A stretch of DNA of 64,000 bases from Rhodococcus jostii RHA1 (GCF_000014565.1 NC_008268.1:6514501-6578500), one strand, 5' to 3'. Numbered from the stretch's first letter, positions 1 to 8,708 are shown. The notes: generated by a model from the sequence alone, not told the origin. A program made the numbers and translations.

Positions 1-1004
1 ATGTAGCCGCTCTCGATGTCCTCGGGGTCGAGGATTTCGCTGTTCTCCATCTCGACCTTGCCCTCGAGCACGGTGCACGCACAGGATCCGCACTCGCCCT
101 CCTGGCAGGAGTAGGGGACGTCGATTCCCTTGGCCAGCATGATGTCGACGAGGGTCTGCTTGCGGGGCCAGCTGAGGTTGTGGATCGCGCCGTCGAGTTC
201 CACTTCCACGGTGGCGGCGTCGGCGGCCTCGTCCTCGGTGACCTCCACGACGTCGGCGTCACGGAACGGGTCGCCGGCCAGCGAGTTGAACACTTCGGCG
301 TGCACCTGGCTGCGGGGCATCCCGGCGTCGGCGAGGGCCTTGTGGATGGTGTCCATGAACGGCGCCGGTCCGCACATGAACGCTTCGTGCCCGAGGTAGG
401 GCGCGACGGCGGAGGCGAGCTGATCGACGCCGGGCAGTCCCTGAACCGTCTCGAGCCAGTGGATGGACACGAGCCGTGACGGGTACCGGCTCGCGAGTGT
501 GCGGAGTTCCTCGGCGAAGATGACCGACTTCTCGTCGCGGTTGGCGTAGAAGAGCACGACCTTGCCGGACCCCTCGGTGAGGGCGGACTTGAGGATCGAG
601 ATCACCGGGGTGATGCCGCTGCCTGCCGCGAACAGCAGGAAGTCGTGGTCCAGCGACTTGGGGGTGAACACTCCCGACGGGGGGAGGACCTCGATGGTGT
701 CGCCGACGGCGACGTTGTCGCAGAGCCAGTTGGACCCGTAGCCCTCGGCGGTCCGCTTGACGGTCACCTTGGGCGCGTCGTCGGTGAACGGTGAGCTGGC
801 CAGCGAGTAGCACCGGGCGACCGATCCCGTGCGGTCGCTGGGGATGCGCAGGGTGAGGAACTGGCCCGGTTTGTAGGCGAACTTGTCGGCGAGGTCTGCA
901 GGGACGTCGAAGACCAGTGACAGGGAGTCGGGGGTTTCCTCGACCACGCCCGACACGGTGAGCACCACCGATCGTGAGCTGTGTGGCACCTCGACAGTCG
1001 TCAT
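1..1004 (-). CDS. kshB: 3-ketosteroid 9-alpha-hydroxylase reductase subunit (KshB), C-terminus cut by window edge
   Basis: The reading frame begins at an ATG (1002-1004) and runs off the left edge, giving about 334 residues. The order is an FAD-binding ferredoxin-reductase domain (RCYSLASSP, the flavin-binding RxYS motif), an NAD domain (AAGSGITPV), and a C-terminal plant-type [2Fe-2S] domain whose ligands are visible as CQEGECGSCACTVL. Family knowledge: KshB passes electrons from NADH to the Rieske oxygenase KshA in sterol ring degradation. The KstR-type operator about 60 bp upstream supports KshB over other PaaE/Hmp-like reductases. The last residues, beyond the ferredoxin loop, lie outside the window. 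KshA is not in view. Confidence 0.82.
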   Translation of the reverse strand, partial: MTTVEVPHSSRSVVLTVSGVVEETPDSLSLVFDVPADLADKFAYKPGQFLTLRIPSDRTGSVARCYSLASSPFTDDAPKVTVKRTAEGYGSNWLCDNVAVGDTIEVLPPSGVFTPKSLDHDFLLFAAGSGITPVISILKSALTEGSGKVVLFYANRDEKSVIFAEELRTLASRYPSRLVSIHWLETVQGLPGVDQLASAVAPYLGHEAFMCGPAPFMDTIHKALADAGMPRSQVHAEVFNSLAGDPFRDADVVEVTEDEAADAATVEVELDGAIHNLSWPRKQTLVDIMLAKGIDVPYSCQEGECGSCACTVLEGKVEMENSEILDPEDIESGY

Positions 1005-1064
1005 CGTGTGTGCAGTCCTTCCGTACTCCGCAGCGCCGAAACGCTCGCTTGCCTGCTCCAAATA

Positions 1065-1078
1065 TAGAACAGGTTCTA
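1065..1078. promoter_or_regulatory. KstR-type operator upstream of kshB
   Basis: The inverted repeat TAGAAC-AG-GTTCTA matches the published KstR pattern TnnAACnnGTTnnA at every fixed position. It lies 61 bp before the kshB start in an AT-richer patch. KstR is the TetR-family repressor of cholesterol catabolism in actinobacteria and is released by sterol-derived CoA thioesters. The site most likely controls the leftward kshB gene rather than the rightward alcohol dehydrogenase, whose start is about 250 bp away. Confidence 0.8.
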
Positions 1079-1154
1079 GTTTTTGCCTAGCGGGTGGACT
1101 CCGCATGAAGGGGACAGCCTATCGAGTGCCGCCCTCTCCGGCTCGGCCCGGCCG

Positions 1155-1176
1155 TACCTGCCCGTTCGGGCAGTTT
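1155..1176. promoter_or_regulatory. Palindromic element in the mno promoter, copy 1
   Basis: The half-sites are TACCTGCCCG and CGGGCAGTTT with a central TT. The inner arms CTGCCCG/CGGGCAG are perfect. The same element recurs upstream of the second alcohol dehydrogenase at 5363-5384. In both promoters CTAGGTCA follows about 60 bp later (here 1229-1236), and GATCACAT lies closer to the gene (here 1260-1267). I infer an activator site, plausibly for the NarL-type regulator encoded at 8022-8708. Confidence 0.6.
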
Positions 1177-1326
1177 GTGCGCCGCGGTCGGACGGTTCGG
1201 CCCCGCAGGCCTGTAACCGGGGCCCGAACTAGGTCACAGTGGGTTCCAGGTGAGACGCCGATCACATCGAGTGCGTCCCCTTCCACAACGCTTCAGATCC
1301 GACATCGACTAATCGAGGAGACGGCC

Positions 1327-2598
1327 ATGGCCATCGAGCTCAACCAGATCTGGGACTTCCCCATCAAGGAATTCCACCCGTTCCCGCGGGCACTGATGGG
1401 AGTGGGCGCCCACGACATCATCGGCGTCGAGGCGAAGAACCTCGGATTCAAGAGGACCCTGCTCATGACCACGGGCCTGCGCGGCTCGGGCATCATCGAG
1501 GAACTGGTCGGCAAGATCGAGTACCAGGGCGTCGAGGTCGTGCTCTACGACAAGGTCGAGTCCAATCCCAAGGACTACAACGTCATGGAGGCGGCAGCGC
1601 TCTACCAGAAGGAGAAGTGCGACTCGATCATCTCCGTCGGCGGCGGCTCGAGCCACGACGCCGCCAAGGGCGCCCGTGTGGTGGTCGCGCACGACGGCCG
1701 CAACATCAACGAGTTCGAGGGATTCGCGAAGTCCACCAACAAGGAGAACCCGCCCCACATCGCCGTATCCACCACGGCCGGTACGGGTTCGGAGACGTCA
1801 TGGGCGTACGTCATCACCGACACGTCGGACATGAACAACCCGCACAAGTGGGTGGGATTCGACGAGGCGACCATCGTGACCCTCGCGATCGACGACCCGC
1901 TGCTGTACTACACCTGCCCCCAGCACTTCACGGCGTACTGCGGATTCGACGTCCTCGCGCACGGCAGTGAGCCGTACGTGTCGCGTCTCGACTTCGCGCC
2001 GTCGCTCGGCAATGCGTTGTATTCGGTGGAACTCGTCGCGAAGAACCTGCGCGAGGCCGTGTTCGAGCCGCGCAACCTGAAGGCCCGCGAGGGAATGATG
2101 AACGCGCAGTACATCGCCGGCCAGGCATTCAACTCCGGCGGTCTCGGCATCGTGCACTCCATCTCGCACGCGGTCAGCGCGTTCTTCGACAGCCACCACG
2201 GTCTGAACAACGCGATCGCCCTGCCCCGCGTCTGGGAGTACAACCTGCCGTCGCGGTACGAGCGCTACGCCCAGCTGGCCGGGGCGCTGGGGGTCGACAC
2301 CCGCAACCTCACCACGGTGCAGGCCGCGGACGCTGCGGTCGAGGCGGCCATCCGCCTGGCGAAGGACGTCGGCATTCCGGACAACTTCGGTCAGGTGCGC
2401 ACCGACTCGTACGACAAGAACCAGATGAACACCAAGAAGTACGAGGGTCGCGGTGACACCATCCGGGGCGACGAGAAGACCGTGCGGGCCATCTCCGAGC
2501 ACATCCAGGGCGACTGGTGCACGCCGGGCAACCCGCGCGAGGTGACGGTCGAGTCGATGCTCCCCGTGGTCGATCACGCGATCAACAGCGCGTACTGA
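1327..2598 (+). CDS. mno: NDMA-dependent (mycofactocin-linked) methanol/alcohol dehydrogenase
   Basis: This 423-residue iron-type alcohol dehydrogenase starts at the ATG preceded by GAGGAG at 1315-1320; upstream in-frame codons lack such a site. It shows the nucleotide-binding run VGGGSSHDAAKG and the metal-binding region with VHSISHAVSAFF and DSHHGLNNA. The unusual N-terminus (AIELNQIWDFPIKEFHPFP) is that of the decameric actinomycete methanol:NDMA oxidoreductases, which hold NAD(H) tightly and need mycofactocin as electron acceptor in vivo. The mycofactocin genes lie 14 kb downstream. A strong stem-loop at 2619-2659 separates it from the MoxR gene. Substrates could be methanol, ethanol or propanediol. 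Confidence 0.88.
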   Translation: MAIELNQIWDFPIKEFHPFPRALMGVGAHDIIGVEAKNLGFKRTLLMTTGLRGSGIIEELVGKIEYQGVEVVLYDKVESNPKDYNVMEAAALYQKEKCDSIISVGGGSSHDAAKGARVVVAHDGRNINEFEGFAKSTNKENPPHIAVSTTAGTGSETSWAYVITDTSDMNNPHKWVGFDEATIVTLAIDDPLLYYTCPQHFTAYCGFDVLAHGSEPYVSRLDFAPSLGNALYSVELVAKNLREAVFEPRNLKAREGMMNAQYIAGQAFNSGGLGIVHSISHAVSAFFDSHHGLNNAIALPRVWEYNLPSRYERYAQLAGALGVDTRNLTTVQAADAAVEAAIRLAKDVGIPDNFGQVRTDSYDKNQMNTKKYEGRGDTIRGDEKTVRAISEHIQGDWCTPGNPREVTVESMLPVVDHAINSAY

Positions 2599-2618
2599 CC
2601 GCCTCACCGAAACTCGCG

Positions 2619-2659
2619 TCCGGGGCGGGAGCCACACCCCAGCCCGGCCCCGCCCCGGA
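2619..2659 (+). terminator. Stem-loop after mno
   Basis: TCCGGGGCGGG at 2619-2629 pairs perfectly with CCCGCCCCGGA at 2649-2659 (11 bp, 19-nt loop), starting 20 bp past the mno stop. There is no T-run, so it could terminate, attenuate or stabilise the mno message and lower expression of the MoxR/CoxE genes beyond it. Confidence 0.55.
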
Positions 2660-2705
2660 TGCGTTCCCACCACCACACCGCTGACGAAGGACGGACGCCC
2701 CGATC

Positions 2706-3812
2706 ATGACTGCACCGCACACAGCCCCCGAACCGGAGGACATCCGCTTCGCCGACGGCGCGGAACTGAAGGAGGCGTTGCGCGAGGTCGACTACATCGC
2801 CGACGACGAGTTCGCGGTGGTCGTCCACCTGGCGACCGCCCTCGAACGTCCGCTGCTGCTGGAGGGGCCGGCCGGCGTCGGCAAGACGGAGCTGGCGAAG
2901 TCGCTGGCCGAGGCGTCGGGGCGCAAGCTCGTGCGGCTGCAGTGCTACGAAGGTCTCGACGACAACCGGGCCCTGTACGAGTGGGACTACGCGAAACAGC
3001 TTCTGCACGTGCAGATGTTGCGCGACCGCATCGGCGAGAAGATGGCCGCGTTCGACGACGTCGCCGAGGCGTCGCAGTTCCTGGCCGCGCAGGATTTCGG
3101 GTTGTATTCGGAGAAGTTCCTGTCGGTCCGTCCTCTGCTCGAGGCGATCCTGTCACCGGAACCGGTGGTGCTGCTCGTCGACGAGGTGGACCGCACCGAG
3201 GAGTCGATGGAGGCGCTGCTCCTCGAAGTTCTCGCGGAGGGGCAGGTCACCATCCCAGAAGTGGGGACGTTCACCGCGCGGTCGGCGCCGTGGGTGATCC
3301 TGACGTCCAACGACACTCGCGAACTGTCACCCGCACTCAAGCGTCGGTGCCTGCACTACCACCTCGGCTACCCGACACCACAGCGTGAGCGGGACATCGT
3401 GACGGCCAAGGCCCCCGAGGTCGAGGAGGCCGTCGCGGCGGACGTGGTGGATCTGGCTCGCACGTTGCGGCAGTTGCCGCTCCGCAAGAGTCCGTCCATC
3501 GCGGAGGTCATCGACGCGGCCCGTGCGGCGGTGGTCCTGAAGTCGACCGGAGTGGCCGTGAGTTCGCAGGCCGCGGTCCGCGACATCCTGCTCACCGCCC
3601 TGCTCAAATACACCAGCGACGTCGAACTGGTCCGCACCCGGCTCTCCGGCGAACGGCCGTTCCCGGCGGACGACGGCGAGACCGCTCCGGCCGGGCCGGT
3701 GGAGCGGGTGACGGTCGCATCGCGGCCGGCCAACACCACCACCGCGGTGTTCCGCGGGCACGGCGGTCGCGACCGCGGCGGCATCGGCGCGGGTCGGCAG
3801 GGCAGGCGCTGA
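2706..3812 (+). CDS. MoxR-family AAA+ ATPase
   Basis: A 368-residue AAA+ protein with Walker A GPAGVGKT at residues 54-61, Walker B VLLVDEVD at 155-162, and a sensor-1 region WVILTSNDTRELSPALKRR typical of the MoxR/CoxD group. MoxR ATPases work with VWA-domain partners as chaperones that insert metals or activate enzymes; CoxD/CoxE of CO dehydrogenase and the methanol dehydrogenase Mox proteins are the known examples. Here the partner VWA gene follows after 2 bp, and the pair sits between two iron-type alcohol dehydrogenases. I infer that it matures or activates one or both. The C-terminal 40 residues are Arg/Gly-rich and look disordered. Confidence 0.85.
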   Translation: MTAPHTAPEPEDIRFADGAELKEALREVDYIADDEFAVVVHLATALERPLLLEGPAGVGKTELAKSLAEASGRKLVRLQCYEGLDDNRALYEWDYAKQLLHVQMLRDRIGEKMAAFDDVAEASQFLAAQDFGLYSEKFLSVRPLLEAILSPEPVVLLVDEVDRTEESMEALLLEVLAEGQVTIPEVGTFTARSAPWVILTSNDTRELSPALKRRCLHYHLGYPTPQRERDIVTAKAPEVEEAVAADVVDLARTLRQLPLRKSPSIAEVIDAARAAVVLKSTGVAVSSQAAVRDILLTALLKYTSDVELVRTRLSGERPFPADDGETAPAGPVERVTVASRPANTTTAVFRGHGGRDRGGIGAGRQGRR

Positions 3813-3814
3813 CG

Positions 3815-5353
3815 ATGCTCCACCCGCAGCCCGACCCTTCCCGGTCCCTTCCCGCGCAACTCCTCGACGTGCTCGCGGCGTCCTTCGGAAAGGTGTTGCG
3901 CCGCTACGGTGTCGCCGCGTCCCCGGCCGAGGTCATCGAGGTTCGCCGGGTGTTCGGCCTGATCGGCGGCCGGGACCTGCCCATGCTGAGGGCGTCGCTG
4001 CGTGCGGTGTGCGCGAAGTACACGTACGAGCAAGCGGGTTTCGACCGCGCCTTCGACGTGTTCTTCGCATCGGTCGCCGACGCGGCACCCGACGACGTGC
4101 GTGCACCGTCCCGGACCGAGTTCGCGGAGGGCCTGCCCACCGCGCTGGAGGTCGCGGACAACGCGGAGACGGTGCGATACGCCGAATACAACGAGCGCGC
4201 CGCAGAGGTGGGCGACCACTTCGACACCCCCGAGGCGCAGAAGGGGTTCAACCCCCACAAGGACGACGACGATGTCAGCATGACGTCGAGCGACGCGGAT
4301 CTGTCCGTCGATTCGGAAGCCGAATCCGGACGACGCGGTGTCACCTACACGGTGGAGGTCGAGCGGGCGGCGAGCACCGCCGTCGGGGACCTGGCGTCGG
4401 CGACGAGCGGTGCCGTCGTCGGATCGTTGTCCTGGGACGATCCGGAGTCGATCCTCGCGTGGCTCGACGCCTACGACCCGAGCACGGTCTACGCCGATTC
4501 CGATGGGGCCGAACCACTCACCGCGGCCCAGTTGAACCGGCTGGCGGAGGCGGTCGAGGCCTTCGTCGGCGCGCTGGCGGACGCCCGGGACCTGACCGGC
4601 GGACCCGAAAAAGGACCGGAGACCACGAGCGGCGCGGTGGCGGCCACGACCCGCGCCGAAGTGAATCAGGCGTGCTACGAGGTGCTTCGGCGGATGCGCG
4701 GGCCGTCGCGCCCCCGGCCGCGCGAACTCGCGCGGGGCAGGCTCGACATGCGACGGACCGTGCGCGCGAGCCTGCGGACCGAGGGCATACCGTTCCACCT
4801 CATGGTGAAGGCGCCCCGCCCGGACCGGGTGCGGGTGCTGATCCTCGCGGACGTGTCGCTGTCGGTACGACCCGTCACCGCCTTCACACTCCGGCTGGCG
4901 CAGGCCATGCATCGCCGGGCGAGCCGCTGCCAGGTCCTGGCGTTCGTGGACCGGCCCGTCGACGTCACGGACACCCTCCTCGCCGGGACCGACGACGACG
5001 CGCTCGCGTCGGTGCTCGCCGACCCGCGCATCGACCTGGAGGCGAGCAGCGACTACGGCCGGGTGTTCGCCGACGTGCTGACCGAGTTCGGCACCGACGT
5101 GAACTCCCGCACCTCTGTGGTCGTCGTCGGCGACGGGCGGTGCAACGGCCTGCCGCCGGGTGTCGACGAATTCGCCGAACTGCGTCGCAAGGTCCACCGA
5201 CTGGCCTGGATCACGCCGGAACCCGAGCGGTACTGGAACCAGGCGTCGTGCGCGATGCCGGACTACGCGGACATCTGCGACCGTGTCGTCGTCGCGCGGG
5301 ATGCCGCCCAGCTGATGTCCCGCGCCGCCGAGCTGGGGCACGCGTTGCGGTGA
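3815..5353 (+). CDS. CoxE-like VWA-domain protein
   Basis: A 512-residue protein with a poorly conserved acidic N-terminal half and a C-terminal von Willebrand A domain. The MIDAS metal-site motif DVSLS is at residues 346-350, and RTSVVVVGDGRCN is the later strand of the fold. It matches the CoxE (DUF58/VWA) family that pairs with MoxR ATPases. The ATG lies 2 bp past the moxR stop, so the two are almost certainly co-translated. Presumed role: the substrate-recognition partner of the ATPase in maturing the neighbouring alcohol dehydrogenase. It has no signal peptide or membrane segment, so it should be cytoplasmic. The exact target is unknown. Confidence 0.82.
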   Translation: MLHPQPDPSRSLPAQLLDVLAASFGKVLRRYGVAASPAEVIEVRRVFGLIGGRDLPMLRASLRAVCAKYTYEQAGFDRAFDVFFASVADAAPDDVRAPSRTEFAEGLPTALEVADNAETVRYAEYNERAAEVGDHFDTPEAQKGFNPHKDDDDVSMTSSDADLSVDSEAESGRRGVTYTVEVERAASTAVGDLASATSGAVVGSLSWDDPESILAWLDAYDPSTVYADSDGAEPLTAAQLNRLAEAVEAFVGALADARDLTGGPEKGPETTSGAVAATTRAEVNQACYEVLRRMRGPSRPRPRELARGRLDMRRTVRASLRTEGIPFHLMVKAPRPDRVRVLILADVSLSVRPVTAFTLRLAQAMHRRASRCQVLAFVDRPVDVTDTLLAGTDDDALASVLADPRIDLEASSDYGRVFADVLTEFGTDVNSRTSVVVVGDGRCNGLPPGVDEFAELRRKVHRLAWITPEPERYWNQASCAMPDYADICDRVVVARDAAQLMSRAAELGHALR

Positions 5354-5362
5354 GAACCCCGC

Positions 5363-5384
5363 TACCTACCCGATCGGGCAGGTA
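5363..5384. promoter_or_regulatory. Palindromic element, copy 2, upstream of the second alcohol dehydrogenase
   Basis: The half-sites TACCTACCCG and CGGGCAGGTA flank AT and differ from a perfect 22-bp palindrome by one base pair. It shares 17 of 22 positions with the mno copy at 1155-1176. CTAGGTCA (5434-5441) and GATCACAT (5457-5464) follow, as in the mno promoter. This indicates that the second dehydrogenase has its own promoter under the same control. Confidence 0.62.
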
Positions 5385-5492
5385 CCGCACCTGTCCTTCG
5401 GCGGGTGTGGGGGCTCGTCCCGGACCGTAGGGTCTAGGTCAGAGTCTTGTAATCTGGATCACATGCACGCAGGTGTCGGGAGGAGTGTCGAC

Positions 5493-6680
5493 TTGTCCGT
5501 GTCCTATCCGTCCACCCGCACCACCGCCCCGGGCAGGCTGGTGAAATTCCACGCACCCGAGATCGTGTTCGGTATCGGGTCCATGGTCGAGGCCGCGCAT
5601 GCCGTACTCCGCCTCGGCGGATCGAGGCCGATGCTCGTCACCGATCCCGGTCTGATCGACGCCGGCTGGGCCGCCGAACTCCAGGATCAGCTGCGCGAAC
5701 AGGGCCTCACCCCCGTCGTGTGGAGCGCGTTGACGCCCAACCCCAAGGACCACGAGATCGCGGCCGGGCACGACGCGTATCGCGAGGGCGAGTGCGATGT
5801 CCTCGTCGCGCTGGGCGGCGGCTCCGTCATCGACGCGACGAAGGGCATCGCGGTGCTCGCCGCGAACGGGGGAAACATCCTCGACTACGAGGGAGTCGAC
5901 CAGGCCACCAGTCCGATCCCGCCGCTGGTGATGGTGCCGTCCACGTCGGGAACGGGCGCCGACGTGTCGCAGTTCTGCATCGTCACGGACACGAGGCGGG
6001 GCACCAAGATCACCATCATCGGCCGCGCGCTCGTGCCGGACGTGACCGTGATCGACCCCCGGCTGCTGACCACCATGCCGGACTGGCTCAACGCCGCGAC
6101 GGGCCTGGACGCGCTCACTCACGGCATCGAGGCGTTCGTGTCGCTGGCCCACAACCCGCTCACCGACCACCATGCGCTCCGCGCGGTCGGACTGGTCACC
6201 GACACCCTCGTCCGCACCATCGAGGAGCCGATGGAGATGGAGTCGCGTGCCGTCATGGCGCAGGCGAGTCTCGAAGCCGGGCTTGCGTTCACCAATGCGA
6301 TCCTCGGTGCCGCGCACGCGATGAGCCATCAGGTCGGGGGACTGCTCGACCTGCCGCACGGTGTCATCAACGGCATCCTTCTCCCGCACGTCATCCGATT
6401 CAACGCCACCGACGACGCCACCCCGTTCGTCGCCATCGCCGCGGCGCTCGGTCTCGAGGAGCGTCGCGGAACACCCGAGGAGGCCGCTCTCGCGGTCGCG
6501 GACCGGGTGGAACGCCTCGCCCGCGAGGTCGGAGTGCCGAAAGGTCTGGGGCAGCTGGGAGTTCGCGAAGCCGACCTGACACGCCTGGCCGAGTTCGCCC
6601 TCCGCGACGCCTGCATGTCCACCAACCCGCGCACGGCCACCCAGGAGCAGATGGTGGCGCTGTTCCGGACTGCGCTGTGA
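5493..6680 (+). CDS. Iron-containing alcohol dehydrogenase (1,3-propanediol dehydrogenase/DhaT-like)
   Basis: A group III (iron-type) alcohol dehydrogenase of about 395 residues, with the NAD-binding run LGGGSVIDATKG and the metal-ligand region AAHAMSHQVGG followed by DLPHGVINGILLP. I chose the TTG at 5493 because GGGAGGAG (5478-5485) sits 7 nt before it; an in-frame ATG at 5463 lacks a ribosome site and overlaps a promoter motif shared with mno. Related genes beside mno and a two-component system in Mycobacterium smegmatis act on propanediol. It also resembles ErcA-type dehydrogenases linked to kinases in pseudomonads. The kinase gene follows after 4 bp, which suggests one operon. Confidence 0.8.
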   Translation: MSVSYPSTRTTAPGRLVKFHAPEIVFGIGSMVEAAHAVLRLGGSRPMLVTDPGLIDAGWAAELQDQLREQGLTPVVWSALTPNPKDHEIAAGHDAYREGECDVLVALGGGSVIDATKGIAVLAANGGNILDYEGVDQATSPIPPLVMVPSTSGTGADVSQFCIVTDTRRGTKITIIGRALVPDVTVIDPRLLTTMPDWLNAATGLDALTHGIEAFVSLAHNPLTDHHALRAVGLVTDTLVRTIEEPMEMESRAVMAQASLEAGLAFTNAILGAAHAMSHQVGGLLDLPHGVINGILLPHVIRFNATDDATPFVAIAAALGLEERRGTPEEAALAVADRVERLAREVGVPKGLGQLGVREADLTRLAEFALRDACMSTNPRTATQEQMVALFRTAL

Positions 6681-6684
6681 GCCC

Positions 6685-8025
6685 GTGAACGCCCCGGATC
6701 TGTCGACGCTCACCGGACTGCGGTCCGGCAAGCCGACGTTCTACCCCCAATATCGTGGCGCCGCAGAACGTCTCGAACGTGTCGTCCACGCGCTGGAACT
6801 CATCTCACGGGCCCTCGTCCGTACGGTGGAGGGCCCCGAGACCCTCATCTGCGCGGTCGCCGAGGCGGCCCGGGCGCACCTGGACGCGCGATGGGTCGCG
6901 TTCGCCCTCGCCGACGGCATGCTGCCCGACGCCGGCCCGCGCCGGCTGGTCCTGGGGCCGGACGCGACGCCGTTCCTCGTCGACGACGTCGAGGGCCCAC
7001 CGCTGCCGGACGAGGTCGTGATGTGTCTGGCCGACATCCGGTCCGCGCGCACCGGGGGCGCTCCCGTCATCGACGCGCACCACGCCTTCGTGCCGATCGT
7101 CCTCGAGGGTGGCGTCGTGGGAGCCTTCGCGGCCTGGACGGCCGAGCACCGCACTCTCGACACCACCGACGGCGCGGTCCTCAGCATCCTCGCGAGTCAG
7201 ACCGCCGTGGCACTGCAGAATTCGGCGCTCTACCAGCGGGGACAGCTGCTGCTCGAGCGGGCCGAGCACGCGTACTCGGAGGCGCGCCGCACCGCCTCCG
7301 ATCTCGCGGTGCGCAACGCCGAACTCGAATCCACCCAGCGTCAACTCGGGGCGGCGCACCGGCACCAGGTGCTCGACGAGGAACGGCACCGGATCGCCCG
7401 CGAACTCCACGACAGTGTCACGCAGGCGGTGCTGTCGGCGGGCATGCAGATCGAGGTGTGCCGCAGCGGTGTCCCGGACGACGAACGCAGTGAGAGGCTC
7501 GATCTTGCCAAGGAATTGACGCGCCGCGCCGTGGAGCAGTTGCGCTCGGCCATCTACGCGCTCAACCACTCCGGGGGATCCGACCGGACGTCCCTGCCCG
7601 AAATGCTCGAGCAACTCGGGGTCGTGCACATGCCCGACGAACTCGCGGTCACCGTCCGCGTCGGCGGCACACCCGCCGAGCTGTCCAGCGACCGGGAACA
7701 CGCGCTGCTGAGGATCGCCGGCGAGGCACTGTTCAACGCGGCCGTCCACGCCCACGCGACGCGCGCCGTCCTGCGACTCACGTATTCGGCCGATTCGGTG
7801 CTGCTCTCCGTCGCCGACGACGGAGACGGAGATCCCAAGCGGATGCGACTGATGCTGCGGATGGCGGCGAACAACGACCTCGACGGGCACCACCGCGGGT
7901 TGGCGAACATGCAGGCCCGGGCAGCCGAATTGGGCGGCACCCTCGAAGTGGCGCGGGCCAGGATCGGCGGAGTCCGGGTGGCTGCCCGGATCCCGTTACA
8001 TTCCGACAGTGAGGTGGACCGATGA
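6685..8025 (+). CDS. Cytoplasmic GAF-domain sensor histidine kinase (MnoS-like)
   Basis: A 446-residue kinase with no membrane segment. A GAF sensor domain covers roughly residues 30-190, followed by a coiled-coil stretch, then a HisKA_3 dimerisation/phosphoacceptor domain with the histidine at position 242 (ARELHDSV). The ATPase domain shows DDGDGD and a GLANMQARAAELGG box. NarL-type kinases of this design phosphorylate the regulator encoded next, whose ATG overlaps this gene's TGA. By position beside mno and the second dehydrogenase it corresponds to MnoS of Mycobacterium smegmatis, which controls mno, propanediol oxidation and mycofactocin genes. A soluble GAF domain suggests an intracellular ligand such as an alcohol, aldehyde or redox state. 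Confidence 0.85.
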   Translation: MNAPDLSTLTGLRSGKPTFYPQYRGAAERLERVVHALELISRALVRTVEGPETLICAVAEAARAHLDARWVAFALADGMLPDAGPRRLVLGPDATPFLVDDVEGPPLPDEVVMCLADIRSARTGGAPVIDAHHAFVPIVLEGGVVGAFAAWTAEHRTLDTTDGAVLSILASQTAVALQNSALYQRGQLLLERAEHAYSEARRTASDLAVRNAELESTQRQLGAAHRHQVLDEERHRIARELHDSVTQAVLSAGMQIEVCRSGVPDDERSERLDLAKELTRRAVEQLRSAIYALNHSGGSDRTSLPEMLEQLGVVHMPDELAVTVRVGGTPAELSSDREHALLRIAGEALFNAAVHAHATRAVLRLTYSADSVLLSVADDGDGDPKRMRLMLRMAANNDLDGHHRGLANMQARAAELGGTLEVARARIGGVRVAARIPLHSDSEVDR

Positions 8026-8708
8026 CCATACGAACCGCGGTGCGTGACCAGGCCGGGTCCGCTCGCCCCACCTCGGTGGTGAAGCTCGTGCTCGTCGACG
8101 ACCACGCGATTCTCCGTCAGGGTCTGCGATCGGTCCTCGAACGGGAGCCGGATCTCGAGGTCGTCGGGGAGGCGTCGTCCATGCAGGAGGCGCTGGCCGT
8201 CGTCGGTGACGTCGCGCCGGACGTCGTGCTGATGGACCTGAAGCTGTCGGCGGCCTCCGACTACGAGGGGCTGGCACTGTGCGCCCAGCTGTCCGCTGCG
8301 GACGGCACGATGGGACTGCTCGTGCTCACGACGTTCCTCGACGAGCAACTCGTAGTCCGCGCCATCCACGCCGGCGCCCGCGGATACGTGGTCAAGGATG
8401 TCGACACCACCGAACTGGTCCGCGCCATCCGCGCCGTATCCCGCGGCGAGAGCGCATTCGATTCACGCAGCGCGTCGGCGGTGATCCGCTCGCTCAACGG
8501 GCAGACGACGCCGCGGGACGGGCTCACCGAACGTGAACTCGAGGTCCTGCAGCTCCTCGCCAAGGGTCTGTCGAATGCGAAAATCGGCGAGCGGCTGTTC
8601 ATCTCGGCTACGACGGTGAAATTTCACGTCAGCAACATCATGCGTAAACTCGACGTCGGCCGCCGTGCGGAGGCCGTGTACGAGGCGGGCAAACTCGGTC
8701 TGATCTGA
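8022..8708 (+). CDS. NarL/LuxR-family response regulator (MnoR-like)
   Basis: A 228-residue regulator with a receiver domain (acidic pair near residues 26-27, phosphoacceptor Asp72 in LMDLKLS) and a C-terminal LuxR helix-turn-helix (LTERELEVLQLLAKGLSN through ATVKFHVSNIMRKL). The start overlaps the kinase stop (ATGA). About 20 residues precede the receiver core, so a GTG near 8079 is an alternative start. Likely targets are the two alcohol dehydrogenase promoters that share the palindrome at 1155-1176 and 5363-5384; that pairing is my inference. Confidence 0.87.
   Translation: MTIRTAVRDQAGSARPTSVVKLVLVDDHAILRQGLRSVLEREPDLEVVGEASSMQEALAVVGDVAPDVVLMDLKLSAASDYEGLALCAQLSAADGTMGLLVLTTFLDEQLVVRAIHAGARGYVVKDVDTTELVRAIRAVSRGESAFDSRSASAVIRSLNGQTTPRDGLTERELEVLQLLAKGLSNAKIGERLFISATTVKFHVSNIMRKLDVGRRAEAVYEAGKLGLI

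Noticed and set aside
1229..1267. CRP-like reading of GGTGA...TCACA in the mno promoter
   Set aside because: The spacer between GTGA and TCAC is 8 bp rather than the required 6, so it does not fit the CRP/GlxR pattern.
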